NCBI GenBank assembly: GCA_035630195.1
Contig: DASQLD010000660.1
Span: 1-7,002, forward strand
DNA from: DASQDN01 sp035630195
GTDB lineage: Bacteria; Acidobacteriota; Terriglobia; Bryobacterales; Bryobacteraceae
Direction: 5' to 3'
Length of the DNA stretch: 7,002 nt
Part shown: one piece after another, positions 6,621 through 7,002 of the stretch
How positions within the stretch are numbered: position 1 is the stretch's first letter
Layout: each line of letters begins with the position of its first letter
Translations under genes and position numbers: made by a program
The notes under the pieces: generated by a model
Told to the model about the DNA's origin: nothing
What the model saw: the letters and a program-made list of their open reading frames with translations, nothing else
The model's database searches: none

Positions 6621-6881
6621 AGATATTTCCTTTTCTTTTTCTTACCGGGGGATTTTTGGGGATGGTTTTCGGAAGGCCGCAATGAATGCGGAGCCGTCTG
6701 TTCCGCTGTGCGGAGATCGCCGTTGCAATCGTACTGCTCTCAGCTTCGCGCACCACCATAGAGTAGAGACCGTACACACCTCAAGTGTCCAGCGAATACC
6801 TCAATGTTTCTGGCTCTGGCTTCTCTCTCCGGAGAGGCTCAGCGACAGGTTCAAGTACTACCGGCGACTCTTTTACCGAAC
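6621..6881 (-). other. Long untranslated leader of the operon, no recognised gene
   Basis: About 260 nt lie between the predicted transcription start and tssB. The stretch holds a 12-bp palindrome CTCTCCGGAGAG (6,825-6,836), two small GC-rich hairpins (6,703-6,713 with CCGC/GCGG arms; 6,677-6,691 with CCGCA/TGCGG arms), and a purine-rich run before the ribosome binding site. I checked it by eye for common riboswitch cores (TPP, cyclic di-GMP, glycine, cobalamin) and found no convincing match. A 49-codon minus-strand frame (6,610-6,759) crosses it but looks non-coding. Regulatory function is possible but unproven. Confidence 0.45.
6628..6634 (-). promoter_or_regulatory. Ribosome binding site of tssB
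   Basis: The minus strand reads AAAAGGA within a purine-rich run, 7 nt before the tssB ATG. The A-rich surroundings should keep the site unstructured. Confidence 0.6.
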
Positions 6882-6887
6882 GGGTTG

Positions 6888-6916
6888 AGTATAGCCGCGC
6901 CGGAACCTTGAGTCAA
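6888..6916 (-). promoter_or_regulatory. Sigma70-type promoter of the T6SS operon
   Basis: On the minus strand a -35 box TTGACT (6,911-6,916) is separated by exactly 17 bp from a -10 box TATACT (6,888-6,893). Each differs from consensus at one position and the spacing is optimal. Transcription would start near 6,881, about 260 nt before tssB. I saw no convincing sigma54 -24/-12 element, which drives some other T6SS operons. Sequence support is good, but the start has not been mapped. Confidence 0.75.
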
Positions 6917-6918
6917 GG
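6906..6918. promoter_or_regulatory. Palindrome overlapping the -35 box, candidate operator
   Basis: CCTTGA and TCAAGG form 6-bp arms around a single central base. The 13-bp dyad covers the whole -35 hexamer, so a dimeric protein bound there would compete with RNA polymerase. The dyad is seen directly; operator function is inferred, and part of the symmetry is imposed by the -35 sequence itself. Confidence 0.4.
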
Positions 6919-6928
6919 ACAAGGACCC

Positions 6929-6942
6929 AAAAACGCGTTTTT
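6929..6942. promoter_or_regulatory. A5-CGCG-T5 palindrome upstream of the promoter
   Basis: A 14-bp perfect palindrome AAAAACGCGTTTTT lies at roughly -48 to -61 from the predicted start. This is where an UP element contacted by the RNA polymerase alpha subunit, or an activator site, would sit. Its A and T tracts would also favour bent DNA. No family of regulator can be named from the sequence. Confidence 0.35.
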
Positions 6943-6964
6943 CAACTCGCATTTTTTTCCTTAC

Positions 6965-6987
6965 AAAAACCGCTCAATACGCTGAGC
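6965..6987 (-). terminator. Weak possible terminator entering the region from upstream
   Basis: On the minus strand GCTCA and TGAGC form a 5-bp stem with a 6-nt loop, followed by GG and five T residues. The stem is short, so this is a tentative call. It would end transcription coming from a gene beyond 7,002 before the T6SS promoter. Confidence 0.25.
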
Positions 6988-7002
6988 ATTTTGGTCCTTC
7001 AA

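Noticed and set aside
6720..6860. TPP or glycine riboswitch resemblance in the leader (TTGAACCTG, GCTGAGAG, GGAGAGA fragments)
   Set aside because: The fragments are in the wrong order and spacing for either aptamer, and the required flanking helices are not visible.
6601..6985. Plus-strand frames running through the operon control region (6,601-6,888 and 6,785-6,985)
   Set aside because: They overlap the strong minus-strand promoter and the tssB start, and their products show no family features or good start signals.

Overview
The window holds the 5' half of a type VI secretion system (T6SS) operon. Every gene is on the minus strand, so the operon reads from the high coordinates (about 6,900) down to base 1. 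The order of transcription is tssB, tssC, hcp, tagJ (impE-like), tssA, tssE, tssF; tssF runs off the window at base 1. Gaps are very short (6-13 nt) or overlapping, with one exception: a 100-nt gap between tssC and hcp that contains a perfect 11-bp stem-loop. The DNA is moderately GC-rich, and the proteins look like a soil or environmental Gram-negative bacterium. The gene order and the protein style suggest Acidobacteriota or a proteobacterium. I cannot fix the taxon from this sequence alone.

Layout: 6,621-7,002 has no convincing gene. It is the operon's control region, with a strong sigma70-like promoter (TTGACT, 17 bp, TATACT), palindromes around the -35 box, and a leader of about 260 nt that ends in a purine-rich Shine-Dalgarno (SD) stretch. 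4,625-6,620 encodes the two sheath subunits TssB and TssC, whose genes overlap by 8 nt. 4,042-4,524 encodes Hcp, the tube protein. 3,316-4,032 encodes TagJ, a sheath-associated accessory protein, apparently in a short form. 1,462-3,309 encodes TssA, the cap/assembly protein, with two acidic or proline-rich linkers. 945-1,448 encodes TssE (gp25-like baseplate wedge). 1-952 encodes the first 317 residues of TssF, also baseplate.

Together these genes specify the contractile part of the machine: Hcp stacks into the inner tube, TssB-TssC assemble around it as the sheath, TssE and TssF belong to the baseplate from which it grows, TssA primes and coordinates polymerisation, and TagJ is expected to bind the sheath. 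The membrane complex (TssJLM), TssK, TssG, the ClpV ATPase, VgrG/PAAR spike and effectors are not in this window. They presumably lie beyond base 1 or elsewhere.

I see no unprecedented system here. The points worth a second look are regulatory (the -35 palindrome, the long leader, the tssC-hcp stem-loop and its alternative pairing with the hcp start region) and structural (the short TagJ and the long-linker TssA).
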